Of a stretch of DNA of 64,000 nucleotides, positions 22,166 through 33,479 are shown piece after piece. The position numbers and the translations under genes are program-made. The stretch is from Prochilodus magdalenae (lineage: Eukaryota > Chordata > Actinopteri > Characiformes > Prochilodontidae): NCBI GenBank assembly GCA_024036415.1, contig JAMWET010000176.1, positions 276,001-340,000 on the forward strand, written 5' to 3'. Positions within the stretch are counted from its first letter, which is position 1, and every line of letters begins with the position of its first letter. The notes under the pieces were generated by a model, which searched no databases, was not told the origin of the DNA, and saw only the letters and a program-made list of their open reading frames with translations.

Positions 22166-22600
22166 GTTTTTGGCCTAATAAGTGCAACAGTGGCTGCTGG
22201 AGAGTGAAAAACTGACCTTTGACCCCTAATTTACCTGGAAGTGTAACCGTCACTGGTTTAGGGTCATGTCTGAGGTCTGAGGTTTCTGTGCTGTGGCATC
22301 AGCTGTTATCAGTTAACACAAAGACATGAAGATGGAACCTTCATGCTCGAGAGAGTCCCACAGCTTTAGCACCTTAACACCTAATAAGCAGCGGAAATGT
22401 GTGATTCATCCTCCCGAGCAAGATGGCTTACTGTTAATCAACGGCTTAATTTAGAACACTCGCACTTAACACGTCTTCGCAACGCGTTCACGGCGCATCC
22501 AGAAGCTCTGCGAATTCCAGTCGTGCTAAATGAGGCTTCACCAGGAAGCACAAGTCGGAGGACTGTGGAGAGTCACAGTGTGTAGTCTAGGGTTGTCCAC
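22166..22600. other. Gene-free stretch
   Basis: Nothing recognised. Confidence 0.4.
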
Positions 22601-23060
22601 TCGCCTGATAGAACCGCGGCTAGGCCGTTGGAAGGTGGGGGGCTGTGTGTGTGTGTTTCGGGGGTGGGGGTGGGGGTAAATAGTACTATTTTCTTCCCAG
22701 GCAATCAAAACACTATCTCCGTGAAAAATGGCAAGGGCCCTTGTGACATGATTGCCCTGGTTTTGTGGAAGAAAACCATGGGCCCGGCCCGGGGTAATTG
22801 TCAAAAGGCACAGACGGCACTGCTCCTAGCCAACATCCATCATGGGGCCGCCGGTAAAGAGATACTTCAGATTAGAAGCAAGGCAAACAGACACAGTCTG
22901 GTCCTTTGGTGTGAAATGTAATATGAAATGTGTTCACAGGGCCTGCGCTTTCTTAATAGAAAAGATGTCAGAAGGCATCTCTTATGGAAACCTGCGCTCG
23001 TTTTTCTCTGATCCTGATGAGTTCATTATAAAAGCCAATACAGTCTGAAAAAAAAGTTTC
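22601..23060. promoter_or_regulatory. Candidate conserved noncoding island
   Basis: After a GT/GGGGGT-rich patch (22637-22678) comes repeat-free sequence with AGGCAATCAAAACACTATC near 22700, GGGTAATTGTCAAAAGGC near 22792 and GCGCTTTCTTAATAGAAAAG near 22946. A 97-codon frame overlaps but has no family signature. Regulatory role is inferred from texture only. Confidence 0.3.
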
Positions 23061-23444
23061 TATTAACTTTTTGCTCCAGTAGCTCAACTGGTTTTGTGTA
23101 GCAGCTTAATCTTAAAGAACCCCACTAAAAAATGTGATGTCAAGGAGTCAGATTTCCTCACTGTTCTTGCAAGAGTAGCCCATGAATGCAGTAAAAGAAA
23201 GACAGTGAATTATGTTTAATACCACTGGGGAAAAAAATGATATTTGATATTTTAACGGAAGGCATGGGTTTAATCTGGTTGCCTTTTGTTTGTTTTCATT
23301 GAATGTTGAATAGTATGGACATTCATGCAGCATGCCCAACACACCAATTTGGACTGATATGATCAATATTTATTTACCTACACATACAGAAGTCTTGCTA
23401 ACCCAACATGCCAGACGTTTTGGCATGGAGTTGACATTTCACAG

Positions 23445-23640
23445 TGGTTGGTGTAGCTCAGTGGGTAACACCGCTACTCAGGGTGCCACCTCTGCGTGTG
23501 GGAGACTGGGGTTCGAATCCCTCTCTGGGTGATGCTGAGCTACACCAATAAGTGTCCTTGGGCAAGACTCCTAACACTACGTTGGCCTACCTGTAATCAT
23601 TAACCTTGTAAGTCGCTCTGGATAAGAGTGTTGGGTAAAT
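23445..23640 (+). mobile_element. tRNA-derived SINE with perfect-looking pol III boxes
   Basis: Head TGGTGTAGCTCAGTGGG (A box) and GGGGTTCGAATCCC (B box, 23507-23521) are the best preserved in the window. Then comes AGTGTCCTTGGGCAAGACTC and the tail AAGTCGCTCTGGATAAGAG. It is inserted into Tc1-A copy A5 and meets a second SINE tail to tail. Confidence 0.9.
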
Positions 23641-23902
23641 GTACTTACAAGGGTTATCATATTACAGGTAGGTCAATGTGGTGTTAGGAGTCTTGCCCAA
23701 GGACTCTTGATATAGCACAGCACAGTCACCTAGACCGGGAATCGAACCCTAGTCTCCCACATGTGGTGGTGGCGGTTCCCTGGAGGGTAGTGGTGTTATC
23801 CGCTACACCAACCACCTAGACCAGGAATCGAACCCCAGTCTTCCACATGTGGTGGTAGTGGTTCCCTGGAGGGTAGTGGTGTTATCCGCTACACCAACCA
23901 CA
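23641..23902 (-). mobile_element. tRNA-derived SINE, opposite strand, with duplicated head
   Basis: Read on the minus strand, the tRNA-like head occurs twice (23813-23902 and about 23735-23812), each with GTAGCGGATAACACCACTAC and a B-box region (GGTTCGATTCC and a near copy). Then follow the shared middle and a tail lacking the last GGATAAGAG segment. With the preceding SINE it forms a tail-to-tail inverted pair. Confidence 0.85.
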
Positions 23903-24559
23903 ATGGTGGTCCTAATGGTGTCCTGTGATAATCCATCCCATGTAGCTTGAATATTCTCACACAGGTCCTGCAGATTTTGTGGTGGGGTGAAGGCGGAGTG
24001 ATGCCAGACCTTGTGACGTGTTGACCACGGTGCCTCCTCACACCAATTCGTTGGTCATCTCCACGAAGACAAAGGCGGGACCCATTACTGAAGATGACCT
24101 GCTGCCATTCTGAGTCACTCCATGACAGAATTTCACAACACCGTTGCAGTCTTTGGTGACGTTGACGTGGTGTTAAGGACAGTCGTTGTAACAGTCTGTG
24201 TGCAAGCAGAATGACTCAGGTTCGCCAAGTGTATGCAGTCGTGGCTGTTAGATCATGCCGTGCATAACAGACAGTACGCTGGTTCTCTCTTCATGTCGCT
24301 GGTGCGTGCCTCCTTCTATATACTGCTGCCCACAGCGTGCTATGGTAGTGTCTACATGACCAGTATGTCATGCAGTATGTCGATATGACCACCCAACTTC
24401 CAAGAACCCTATGATGTGACCCCTCTCCAGCTCTTCCAGTTGCTTAAATCATTTGCATGTCTCATAACAACAAACCTACCAACCAAGTTTCCTTCCTGTT
24501 GGATGACTCCTTCTGGGTGCAGATATTTGTGCAACCTATAGAGAAGAATTATATAGATA

Positions 24560-24965
24560 ACTAGAAAAGTGCATTTCCTGAAGGAAACACGGGATGGTTG
24601 CGCAGCTTGCTCAGTGAGGAACGAGGGATGAGTAAATGAGTGGGGGTTGGTATGACTGTGGATTAGCATCTGGGGGCCTGCCCTTAGTGAGTACGCAAAG
24701 TTTGGTGGCTCTGGGGTGACCAAAAGCATTACTGCTTGGTTTGGGTCGAAAATGACTGGGAGTCTATGGAAGGAACGAGCGATGAATAAGCGACAGATAG
24801 AGGAGTGCGGGCCAGGCTGTGAATTAGTGCTTGGGGACCTCCCCTTAGAGCATGTGAAGTCTGGTGGCTCTCGGCCGAGGGAAATAGCCGACTTTAGGTG
24901 GGTCCAAAAATGACTGGGACTCTATGGGAGGAACGAACGATCGAGTGCGGGTCAATCAATCACTG
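24560..24965. repeat. Repeat family Y, about two and a half tandem units
   Basis: Units of roughly 130-190 bp share GGAACGAG(G/C)GATGA, a GGGGACCTCCCCTTAG-like block, and AATGACTGGGA(G/C)TCTATGG. The same family recurs in tandem at 59270-59590. No coding capacity. Confidence 0.65.
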
Positions 24966-25660
24966 AATGCCTGTTTCGAGCAATTTGGTGTCTGTAGGTC
25001 GAGCGGAAGTACGTTAGTTAGGCACGTGTTTTTTTAATCGTATGGGTCTTCAATTTGCGCTTGAAGACTGTAGAAGACTCAGCTGCTCGGACAGCCAGTG
25101 GGAGTTCATTCCATCATTTGGGAGCCAGGACAGAAGAGCCTGGACACTTGTCTTCCATGAGTCTTCAAGGATGGTGGGTGGAGTCGAACTGCTTGAAGGA
25201 CTCGAGGTACAGAATGACTCTTAACCATTGATCACACTTAAACAAAAAGGAGCTGAAAGTTACAGATATGCATTTCCCAGAAATCACCAGGCCCCCTACA
25301 GAGGCCCTGAACACCCCCCACCCAACTCCCCATTGGAACCTGGAACCTCACTAGACCCACCTGAATAGAAATCACTATTGAATATATATCCGTATCTACT
25401 GCGAAGACATCCGTTGTCTGTTTCTGGTGTGATCCACTGTGATACCGGAGACCGGTTCCTTGTTTTCTCTGATCTATATGTTTCCCCAAGCTTGAGAGAA
25501 ACTTGACTTTGTGTTTGGCATCGCCTACATGGAAGAACCTGATCAAACGTTGATGTTTCTTAACTTCCCCCATTAAGGATGAGTTGAAAATAGACACCTC
25601 CACTCTCCCCCCGCAACTCCCCCCACCCACCACCAACACTTCATCGCTCCAGAAAGGGGG
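24966..25660. other. Gene-free stretch
   Basis: Nothing recognised apart from C-rich runs near 25310 and 25615. Confidence 0.4.
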
Positions 25661-26085
25661 CTGTTCGAGGCAATCAAAGCCTCCGATAGCCCGTCTGCCT
25701 TTTCAGCCTCTCTCCTAACTGTTGGCACCTCCTTCAGAGCGGAGGAGTAAACTCAGACGCTAGCGCGAGTGCAGCTGCAGCTTCAAAGATAGCAACAAAC
25801 ATGGGCTCTTTTTGTCTCTCCCTTAGCCTCTTTCACAGCAATTATGCCCCCGTTTGGACCAAGAAGGAAGACGGTGAAGTGTCTCAATTAGTGCATGGAG
25901 GGTGTGCCGGAGCTGCAGAGGCAGGCAGGGTTGCTGGGTGGCGGGACACAGCTAACCGGAGCAGATGGTGCGGCTCTGAATAGCAGCCCATCGGTGGGAG
26001 ATTGCGCTTCCTCCGAATCAGTGAGATGAATTCTCTGTGATTTGGGCCGGGATGGCGGTCCCTTGTTCCCGCTCCCTTGCAGTCA
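25661..26085. promoter_or_regulatory. Candidate conserved noncoding island
   Basis: Repeat-free, GC-balanced sequence with GAGGCAATCAAAGCCTCC near 25668 (a short imperfect palindrome around AATCAAA) and GTCTCAATTAGTGCATGG near 25880. No protein family signature in any frame. Inference only. Confidence 0.3.
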
Positions 26086-26467
26086 GCAGGTCCTATATAT
26101 TACACAGTGAGGCTGAGAGGAGTAACGTAAACAACCTAGAAAGTAACTGCGATGGAAAACTAGCAAAGTAGTTGTGACTTCCAGTGGATAAAAGGCCAGG
26201 GATGCATAAACGGAATAGGCCAAGACCGGATTCGGCCCCTATTCGGCTACAAGCATGCAATTGACAGGTGATCCAATTTGACATTCTTCTTTCTAATCCA
26301 AGTGGGCTCTCTTATGTCTAATCCCAGGAACATCTCCTAAACACTCCTCACTCACACTTCTTCTAAAGGGCTTAGTCCTACTGGGTTGCTAGAGGTGCTG
26401 GAGACTATTCCCATTCAATGGGCGGAAGGCAGGAAACACCATGCATACATGTAGATACACTAGTAGG

Positions 26468-27200
26468 TACACCCATTATCCAAAGAATAGCTACACCCAA
26501 AAGGAGGTGTGGGACCAGGACCAATAAATTATACATTTAGACTGATATGGACGATATTTATTGAGCTACACATACAGAAGTCTGTCTCTCAGTATGGCTA
26601 ACCCGACATGCCAAACGTCTCAGCATGGAGTTGTAGAGGTTCCTAATGGAGTCCTGTGATAATCCATCCCATGCATTCTCACACAGTTCCTGCAGATGGT
26701 GCGGTAAGGGTGGAGGTGGAGTGACACCAGGCCTACTGGACGTGTGACAACAAACCGTTGGCGCTGACCACGCTGCCTCCACACACGGATTCATTGGCCG
26801 TCTCCACCAAGACAAAAGCTGGACTTGTCACTGACGATGACCCGCTGCCATTCTGAGTCACTCTATGACAGTCTGGCACGACACCATTGCAGTGTTTGGT
26901 GCCGCTGATGTCGTGTTAAGGACAGTCGCTGTAACGGTCTGTGTGCATGTGGTCTGTCGTGCAGTCGTCTACCAGCGGTGCTGCCACTAACAGGAGGACT
27001 GATGGATGTCCACTGCTTGCTGAATGTCTGCAATCGTGGCTGTTGGGTCAGTCAGGTACAGCGATAAGACCCATCCTAGCTTATGTCACCCAAGCTGAAT
27101 CAGTCACATGTTTCATGATGTCAAACCAACCCACCAATTTACCTTCTTGTTGGTTGGTTCCGTCTGGGAGCAGCTATTTGTGCATCCATCCATGGGTGTA
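26468..27200 (-). mobile_element. Tc1-A copy A6 with both termini
   Basis: The element begins TACACCCATTATCCAAAG and ends with CATGGGTGTA, so TACACCCAT is present as an inverted terminus. Between them lie, in order on the minus strand, the 5' leader, MSHP-equivalent region, first catalytic Asp region, the shared junction into PPPPLPHHLQELCE, and GLSQDSIRNLYNSMLRRLA. Total 733 bp, against about 1.5 kb for a complete Tc1-type transposon, so it is internally deleted. A GTCAGTCAGGTACAGCGATA block marks the leader. Confidence 0.88.
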
Positions 27201-28204
27201 TGTTTGTGAGTGGACCAGAGTGTCATTCAGTACAACACGATACAACACAACACCATACATCAGGATATGATACAGTATTGGCCCTATCATCAGGAGATCA
27301 GAAGTTCAAGAGAGCACAATTAGCTTCACCTTCTCCGGGTGGGCTGGAGATGATTCGTTCAGCAGAGAGAAAAATGGGTGGAAAAGCCAAAAAAAATTAC
27401 AGCAAATATAAACAATAAGCAGATAAGAGAGAGAGAGAGAAGATAAGGAGATGGGAATAAGTGCACAGCTAGAAGAACATCTGACTCTATTGCCCATGTC
27501 AAATGTTCCATTAAGTGTGCTATTGTATCTATTGCACACATCCGCCGGAACAAGCCAGGCATGAAAGGCAAATAGCCAGCTAGGAAGTGAAAGAAGTCCA
27601 TTTTCTCAGGCAGGGGTCGGCGTTGCTAAGAAGCCTCATGGCTGGGTAATGGAGGACGTCCTGAAGAGCTCCTTGGGCTACACCAGTGCATTGCTGAATG
27701 AACCACAGAACACTGGACTGCTGTGCTCACTCCAGAGAGTCCAGATCAGCCGCAAAACAAGAGCTTCATCTCCCGCACATTTCCTAATGCAAACACTGAG
27801 AACCTGACATAGAACCGTTCCACCTAGCCAGAGTCTAGTACTTAGTAAACTGCTTAGTGGGATAAAAGCACTTGTGTAATCTATCCATCAGTGTAACACC
27901 GCGTGTAGCTAACGGTTATGAGCTAACAGGGTGTAGGAGCTAATGGTGGTACATCACTGTGAAGATTGAAGAACCGTACTGACCACTGAAGCTTTGAAGC
28001 TGGAGGCCCCAATAAGAGGTATGATAAGCTAGCATAGAGCTGTTAGCAGTTAGCATGTCTTTACAATGGTCTCCATTTAGTAGCTGTTATTGAGAAGGAG
28101 TGTGCTAGTCATGTGATCATGATGCTAACAACATGGATGAGGTGAGGACAACAGGTGGGGAGCCTGCTGATTTTGGGGTCTACGGTTACCCAAAAGGCTG
28201 GAAA
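27201..28204. other. Gene-free stretch with a short GA run
   Basis: A (GA)n microsatellite lies at 27425-27441. No gene or transposon is recognised in the remainder. Confidence 0.4.
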
Positions 28205-28445
28205 TGCAGGGAGCTTGTTGGAAGTCCAGGGGTTTCATGGAACGGCACTATGGCATGCCCAAACGCAGTCACTCCCTTTAGCCAGTCATTAACATCTGCT
28301 TTTAGACCCGCACATAGAACAAGACATTCACTGCAGGGTACCACCTCTTCTCCATCTATGAATCCCGTCACTCACACCCTACAGATATTTAGAGATCCAT
28401 CATTTAGAGCTTGTTGGAAATCCAGGGTTTGCTGGAATGGGCACA
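28205..28445 (-). mobile_element. Tc1-X fragment bracketed by a ~38-bp direct repeat
   Basis: The core (28255-28395) matches 1574-1700 and the copies at 43 and 46 kb. It is flanked by two related direct repeats, GAGCTTGTTGGAAGTCCAGG at 28210 and GAGCTTGTTGGAAATCCAGG at 28406. They are too long for a target duplication of this family, so they are probably a local duplication or part of the element. Confidence 0.55.
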
Positions 28446-28828
28446 ACACACTCTGCTGTAGCTGTAGGGTTTGGCTTCACTCTGAGGTTTCTTCTCTGAT
28501 CTACACAGTGCTTCAAAAATCACATATCGAAAGATACAGAATTAGAACAAATCAGTGCCGGGGGTAACAGTTCTCATCTCAACGACTGTTGCATATTTGC
28601 ATATATTTGCATAACGGAAAGTAATCAGATTGTATTACTTTAATATAAAAAAATTTGGGTTAAGTCAGCCTTCCTCAGCCCATGGGCTGTGGACCACCAG
28701 CGGGTCGGGAAGCAGCCTCTAGTGGTCGCTAGGCCTATAAGGCCAGGCAGTAATTTGTAGTGGGCTGGTAATCAGACAAAAACGAATCACCTGTAACGGA
28801 AACGAACCCAATAGGGTGTGATACCTTG
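28446..28828. other. Gene-free spacer
   Basis: Nothing recognised. Confidence 0.4.
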
Positions 28829-29335
28829 TTATTGAAGATGACCCGCTGCAATTCTGAGTCGGTCCATGACAGTCCGGCACGTCAACATTGTAGTCTTTGG
28901 TGACGTTAACGTGGTGTTAAGGACAGTGGTCATAACGGTCTGACGGTCACTCCACCTCCACCCCTACTGCACCATCTGCAGGACCTGTGTGAGGATATTC
29001 AAGCTGCATGGGATGGATTATCACAGGAGACCATTAGGAACCTCTACAGCTCCATGCCCAGACGTCTGGCATGTTGGGTTAGCAAACATGGCGGCCCAAC
29101 ACCATACTGAGAATCTAAGGAGATGACTCATGGAGGACATCACCGCTCACTGAATGTCCGCAATGGTGGCTGTTGGGTCAGTCAGGTACAGTGATAAGGC
29201 CCGCCCTTCGCTTACGTCACATGCACGGTCGAGCGTGAAACTTGAATCATTAGCATGTCTCCCTATTTCAAACCTACCCACCCAGTTTCACCCCTGATGG
29301 TTGATTCTTTCAGGGTGCAGCTGTTAGTGCAGCTA
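28829..29335 (-). mobile_element. Tc1-A copy A7, internally inverted
   Basis: Three blocks are seen. 28829-28945 reads minus (mid part: AAGATGACCCGCTGCAATTC, CTTTGGTGACGTTAACGTGG). 28946-29118 reads plus (C-terminal block: CACTCCACCTCCACCCCTAC, GGATTATCACAGGAGACC, GCGGCCCAACACCATACTGA). 29119-29335 reads minus again (GATGACTCATGGAGG to the leader GGGTGCAGCTGTTAG). The C-terminal block has therefore been moved and inverted inside the copy. Confidence 0.85.
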
Positions 29336-29740
29336 ACACCTGTGGTCAGCTATTCTTTGTAATTGTTACCAGGTGGGCTTTGGGGCTGAATTAGGACCCC
29401 TAAATTTGGGTACCATTACAGTTTTCTCTATCAGGTAATCAGTAATCCTCCCAACCCGGGGTATCAAACGCCAGTGTGGTAGCCCCTTAGCTCCGTAGCC
29501 TCACCACCAAAGCGGCTACAGGGAAATCTGCCATTTCCTTCTAATAAATCATATAACTGCGCAGGCACGACCCCAAATCAACAGAAGGGCACTGGGGAGT
29601 AGCGCTGGACTGGATCAAGGTAAAATCGCCAGACTCCTGGCGGCTCCTTTCCAGACCGACCTTGTGGACTTGAGTACAAATCGATACCTAAAGAGCTGGA
29701 AATGAACTCCAGAGGCGCATCTAGAAAATCACTCCAAATA
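29336..29740. other. Gene-free stretch
   Basis: Nothing recognised; a C/A-rich patch lies near 29735. Confidence 0.4.
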
Positions 29741-30065
29741 CCCCCTTAAAGGGGGGTCGGGTGAATTTCAGCCGGGCTCTCTTTTCAGGACTGTTTTCAT
29801 CATCCTTCCTTGTTAGCCGTCCGGTCGCTGGCCTAATTACTGCGTGATGGTGGCTCCCTCATGCATAACCACATTCATTATTTGATAGATAAATCTGACA
29901 CGATCTCAAAATGATAATGACACATTTTCTCGTCCCCTGTGCACCGCTGCTCATTTAATGCAATAATCTGAAGCCATGGGGATTAATATTAATGATTTGG
30001 GTGATCCGCACCCGGTGTTCAGCATGTCAAGGACTTTGCATGTATTAACGTTCATAGATCAGACG
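29741..30065. promoter_or_regulatory. Candidate conserved noncoding island
   Basis: A repeat-free block between a transposon relic and a CT tract. It holds GCCTAATTACTGCGTGATGG near 29830, CATTCATTATTTGATAGATAAA near 29870, CATTTAATGCAATAATC near 29953 and GGGATTAATATTAATGATTT near 29979. The density of ATTA/TAAT cores is high. No coding frame. Regulatory role inferred. Confidence 0.38.
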
Positions 30066-30164
30066 GCGTGCGCGCCGGACCTGTGGGGAGCAGGAGGCTG
30101 ATCATTACTAGTGCTACAGTAGATGGCAACAGTTCCATTCATTTACACACTGTAGTGTTAATCC

Positions 30165-31355
30165 AACTCCCCTCTTCTCTCCTCATCTCCACCTCTCTCT
30201 CCATCCTCTTCTCCTCTCTTCTCATCCTCTTCTCCTCTCTTCTCATCCTCTTCACTTCTCTTCTCTCTCCACATTGTCTTCTCTTCTCTCTCCTCATAGT
30301 CTTCCCTTCTCTCTCCTCATCCTCTCTGCTCTTCTCTTCTTTTCTCTTCTCTTCTCACCTCATCTTCTCCTCTCTTTTCATCCTCTTCACTTCACCTCTT
30401 CACTTCATTTCACTTCTCTCTCCACATTGTCTTCTCTTCTCTCTCCTCATCCTCTCTTCTAACCTCTCTCTCCTTCCTCTTCTCCTCTCTTCTCATCCTC
30501 TTCCCTTCTCTCTCCTCATAGTCTTCCCTTCTCTCCCCTCATAGTCTTCACTTCTCTCTCCTCATCCTCTCTTCTCTTCTCTTCTAACCTCATCTTCGCC
30601 TCTCTCTCCATCCACTTCTCCTCTCTTCTCATCCTCTTCCCTTCTCTCTCCTCATAGTCTTCCCTTCTCTCTCCTCATCCTCTCTTCTCTTCTCTTCTCT
30701 TCTCTTCTCTTCTCTTCTCTTCTCTACATTTCTAACCTCATCTTCGCCTCTCTCTCCATCCTCTTCACCTCTCTCCATCCTCTTCTCTTTCCTCATCATC
30801 TTCACTTCTCTCTCCACCTTGTCTTCCCTTCTCTCTCCTCATAGTCTTCACTTCTCTCTCCTCATCCTCTCTTCTCTTCTCTTCTCTTCTCTTCTCTTCA
30901 TCCTCTTTACCTCTCTTCATCCTCTTCTCCACTCTCCTTATAGTCTTCTCTCCTCATCCTCTTTTCTTTCCTCATCCTCTTTTCTCCTTATCTTTTTCTA
31001 TCTCCCCATCTTTTTCTCCTCTCTCCTCATCCTCTTCTCTCTCCTGATTGTCTTTCCTGTTCTCTCTCCTCATCCTCGTCTCTTTCCTCATCCTCTTCTC
31101 TTTCCTCAACCTTTTCTCTTCTCTCTCCTCATTGTTTTCTCTTCTCTCTCTCCTTGTACTCTTTTTCTCTCTCTTTATCCTCATCCCTTCTCTCTCCTTA
31201 ATCTCTTCCTCTCTCTCCTCATCCTCTTCTCCTCTCTATCCTCATTCTCTTCTCTTCTCGCTCCTTATTGTCTCCTCTTCTCTTTCCTCGTCCTCTGCTC
31301 CTCTCTCCTCGTCCTCTGCTCCTCTCTCCTCATCCTCTTCTCCTCTCCTGGCTTC
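30165..31355. repeat. CT-rich tandem tract (1.2 kb)
   Basis: Almost pure pyrimidine on the plus strand, built of shuffled words CTCTTCTC, CTCCTCAT and CATCCTC in units of about 20-30 bp, with longer block duplications (CATAGTCTTCCCTTCTCTC recurs at about 30295, 30515 and 30653). Pure (TTCTC)n occurs at about 30685-30725. Long Leu/Ser-rich frames on plus and Arg/Glu-rich frames on minus are translations of this composition. Confidence 0.95.
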
Positions 31356-31463
31356 AGCAGCACATTAGGCAATGTTTCCTCTCATATATTAGTCAGGACT
31401 ACACTGTCAAAAAAGTATTTAGTATTTGGCAGTGTGCCAAAAAAGGCTCAAAAGTTTTACACT

Positions 31464-32105
31464 CGGCGTCACATGTGATATCACTGTACCTGATGGACCC
31501 AACAGCCATGATTGCAGACATTCAGCGAGCAGTGATGTCCTCCATGAGTCACCCTGTTAGTGCCAGCAGCATTGGCAGACAGCTGCACCCTTACACCTTG
31601 TCACTGTCTCCAAAGACTTATATGGTGTCGGGCCAGGCTGTCCTGGAGTGACCCAGAATGGCAGCGGGTCATCTTCAGTGACGAGTCCCGCTTTTATCTT
31701 GGTGGAGATGACCACATCCATGTGTGGAGACACCGTGGTCAGCACCACGATGGTTTGTTGTCACCTGTCACATGTCCAGAAGGCCAGGTGTCACTCCACC
31801 TCCACCCCTACTGCACCATCTGCAGGAACTGTGTGAGGATGCTCAAGCTGCATGGGATGGGTTATCACAGGACACCATAAGGAACCTCTACAACTCCATC
31901 CCAGACGTCTGGCATGGTGGGTTAGCAAACATGGCGGCCCAACGCCATACTGAGAGACAGACTTCTGTATGTGTAGCTCAATAAATATTGATCATATCAG
32001 CCTAAATGTATCATCATCAACTGTTCCTGGTAACCTTTATCTTCCTTCCCAATAGCACTGCAATCCCACCATTCCTTCCGCAAACAGCTGTTCTTCTGAT
32101 GACTA
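31464..32105 (+). mobile_element. Tc1-A copy A8
   Basis: Runs from the leader (CACATGTGATATCACTGTACC) through MSHPVSASSIGRQLH, VIFSDESRFYLGGDD with the first catalytic Asp, the shared deletion junction into GVTPPPPLLHHLQELCED, and AAWDGLSQDTIRNLYNS. The 3' untranslated part (AATAAATATTGATCATATCA) and a worn 3' terminus (AACAGCTGTTCTTCTGATGA) follow. The 5' terminal repeat is missing. Frameshifts separate the fragments. Confidence 0.9.
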
Positions 32106-32360
32106 AATAACAACTTTCTAAATTAAAAAAAATCTGATTTATTAAGTCAAATCTTTCTGATTCAAAACTAAGAGATATGAATTTAATCCAGTTTCTTAAA
32201 TGTCCATAAATGAAAAGAGAATTTTGATTTCTAATGTTGGCTTGTAGGCCCCACAGTCTGTTTCTATGGCTTGAAGATGAATAAGGATTCTCTTCCTGCT
32301 ACTCCTCTTCATTCTACCTCTTCTGCTCCCCTCGCTTCATTCCGCTTCTTCTCTTTATTC
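32106..32360. other. Gene-free spacer
   Basis: Nothing recognised. Confidence 0.4.
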
Positions 32361-33235
32361 CACCCCTCCTCTCTTCTGTAGGTTGACGTGACTCGTCTCT
32401 GCTGAAGTCTCCTGGGTCGCCTTTATGTTTTATGACTGCCGTTAAGAGAGGCAGAAGGAGCAGTGGCCCGAGATTCTGCCAGCTTCTGCCGGTGATGGTT
32501 TAATTTAGCGGAAAACAGAGTGACTGCTCTCGAGCGAGCCGAGACAGACGAGCTCTTTTTCCGCACGGCTCGCGACGCACAGGTGCCCACCTACGTCTGA
32601 GCGCGTGGTGGGATTTCCGACAGGAGCCCGGGCAGCGAAACGTTTGTTGCGGCGCAGATGCTTGTATGCAGGACTGAGCTCCAACTATTTATTTATGACT
32701 GGAGGTATGCGTAGTGTGATGCATACCTCAAGCGAGCCATGACAGCACTCCAAAGTGCTCACCAAGGTCTCCAAATGCCAACCAGTGCCTTTGTTGTGAA
32801 CTGCAGCCCGTGCAGACAGAGGGCAGGGCTAGCTGATCACGCACGACTGGCAACCGATAAGGAGCACAGCTGCCACGCCAAACCGGGGGGAGGATAAAAG
32901 GCGTAGGGAGACGGTAGTCAAGGAGAGAGGTTCTCCAGGGTAGACATGCATGACCTTTGGTTTTCTCTTCTTCTGCCCAGGCTCCACCCCATACTCGGAC
33001 CCCTAAGTAGGCCCCGCCATCGCTGCTCACCTCCGGCCCCAAGCACCTCATTAGTAGCCCACTGCTGTTCTTTTTTTCCTCACGTTGTAGGAGGTGTGGT
33101 TCATTTAGTTTCTTCAGTCTTCTGTTCTGGTTTTGGTAAGTCAGTCTTTGGTGTGCGTGTTCAGTCCAGGTGTCGGTTCACACAGAGGAATTTGTATTCT
33201 GGTTTCAACCTACCAGTGAAGTGAAACACCCACAT
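32361..33235. other. Gene-free stretch, possible conserved segment at 32380-32700
   Basis: 32380-32700 is repeat-free and moderately GC-rich (GGTTTAATTTAGCGGAAAAC near 32498, several CG dinucleotides near 32570). 32700-33235 shows nothing I recognise. Confidence 0.3.
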
Positions 33236-33415
33236 ACACACACTAGCGGCAGTGAGCACACTTGCCCAAAGAGGTGGGCAGCCCTATCCACGGCACCCAG
33301 GGAGCAGTTGGGGGTTAGGTGCCTTGCTCAAGGGCACCTCAGTCATTACTATCAGTTCAGGGAATCGAACCAAGGCTGGTTCCCAACACTCCAGCCCACG
33401 ACTGCCCTAGCTAGT
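33236..33415 (-). mobile_element. Second dispersed fish repeat (SINE-like)
   Basis: Landmarks GGCAGTGAGCACACTTGCCC, GAGCAGTTGGGGGTTAGGTG and CCTTGCTCAAGGGCACCTCA are followed by a B-box-like GGGAATCGAACC near 33360. This arrangement is common in teleost genomes; the family name is not assigned. A shorter relative is at 15507. Confidence 0.65.
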
Positions 33416-33479
33416 CTGTTTGTTTGGCTGGTAGAATATTCCGCATTGCTGTGCTCTGTAGAGTCTTACTGTCTCATAC

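Larger units (their letters stand above)
23343..24535 (-). mobile_element. Tc1-A copy A5, split by a SINE pair
   Basis: The 3' part of the element (23343-23444: GGACTGATATGATCAATATT, TACACATACAGAAGTC, GGCATGGAGTTGA) stops at 23444 and resumes at 23903 (CTAATGGTGTCCTGTGATAA). In the uninterrupted copy A6 these blocks lie only about ten bases apart. The rest runs through the C-terminal block, the shared internal deletion, the first catalytic Asp region and on to CTTCTGGGTGCAG at the 5' end. About 24190-24410 contains sequence not present in other copies. Confidence 0.85.

Noticed and set aside
23445..23520. tRNA gene, because both internal promoter boxes look perfect
   Set aside because: There is no plausible acceptor stem, and the sequence continues into the SINE body and tail shared with six other loci.
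30068..31478. Ser/Leu-rich frames up to 219 codons and Arg/Glu-rich frames opposite
   Set aside because: Pure composition effect of the CT-rich tract; no domain, no conserved start.
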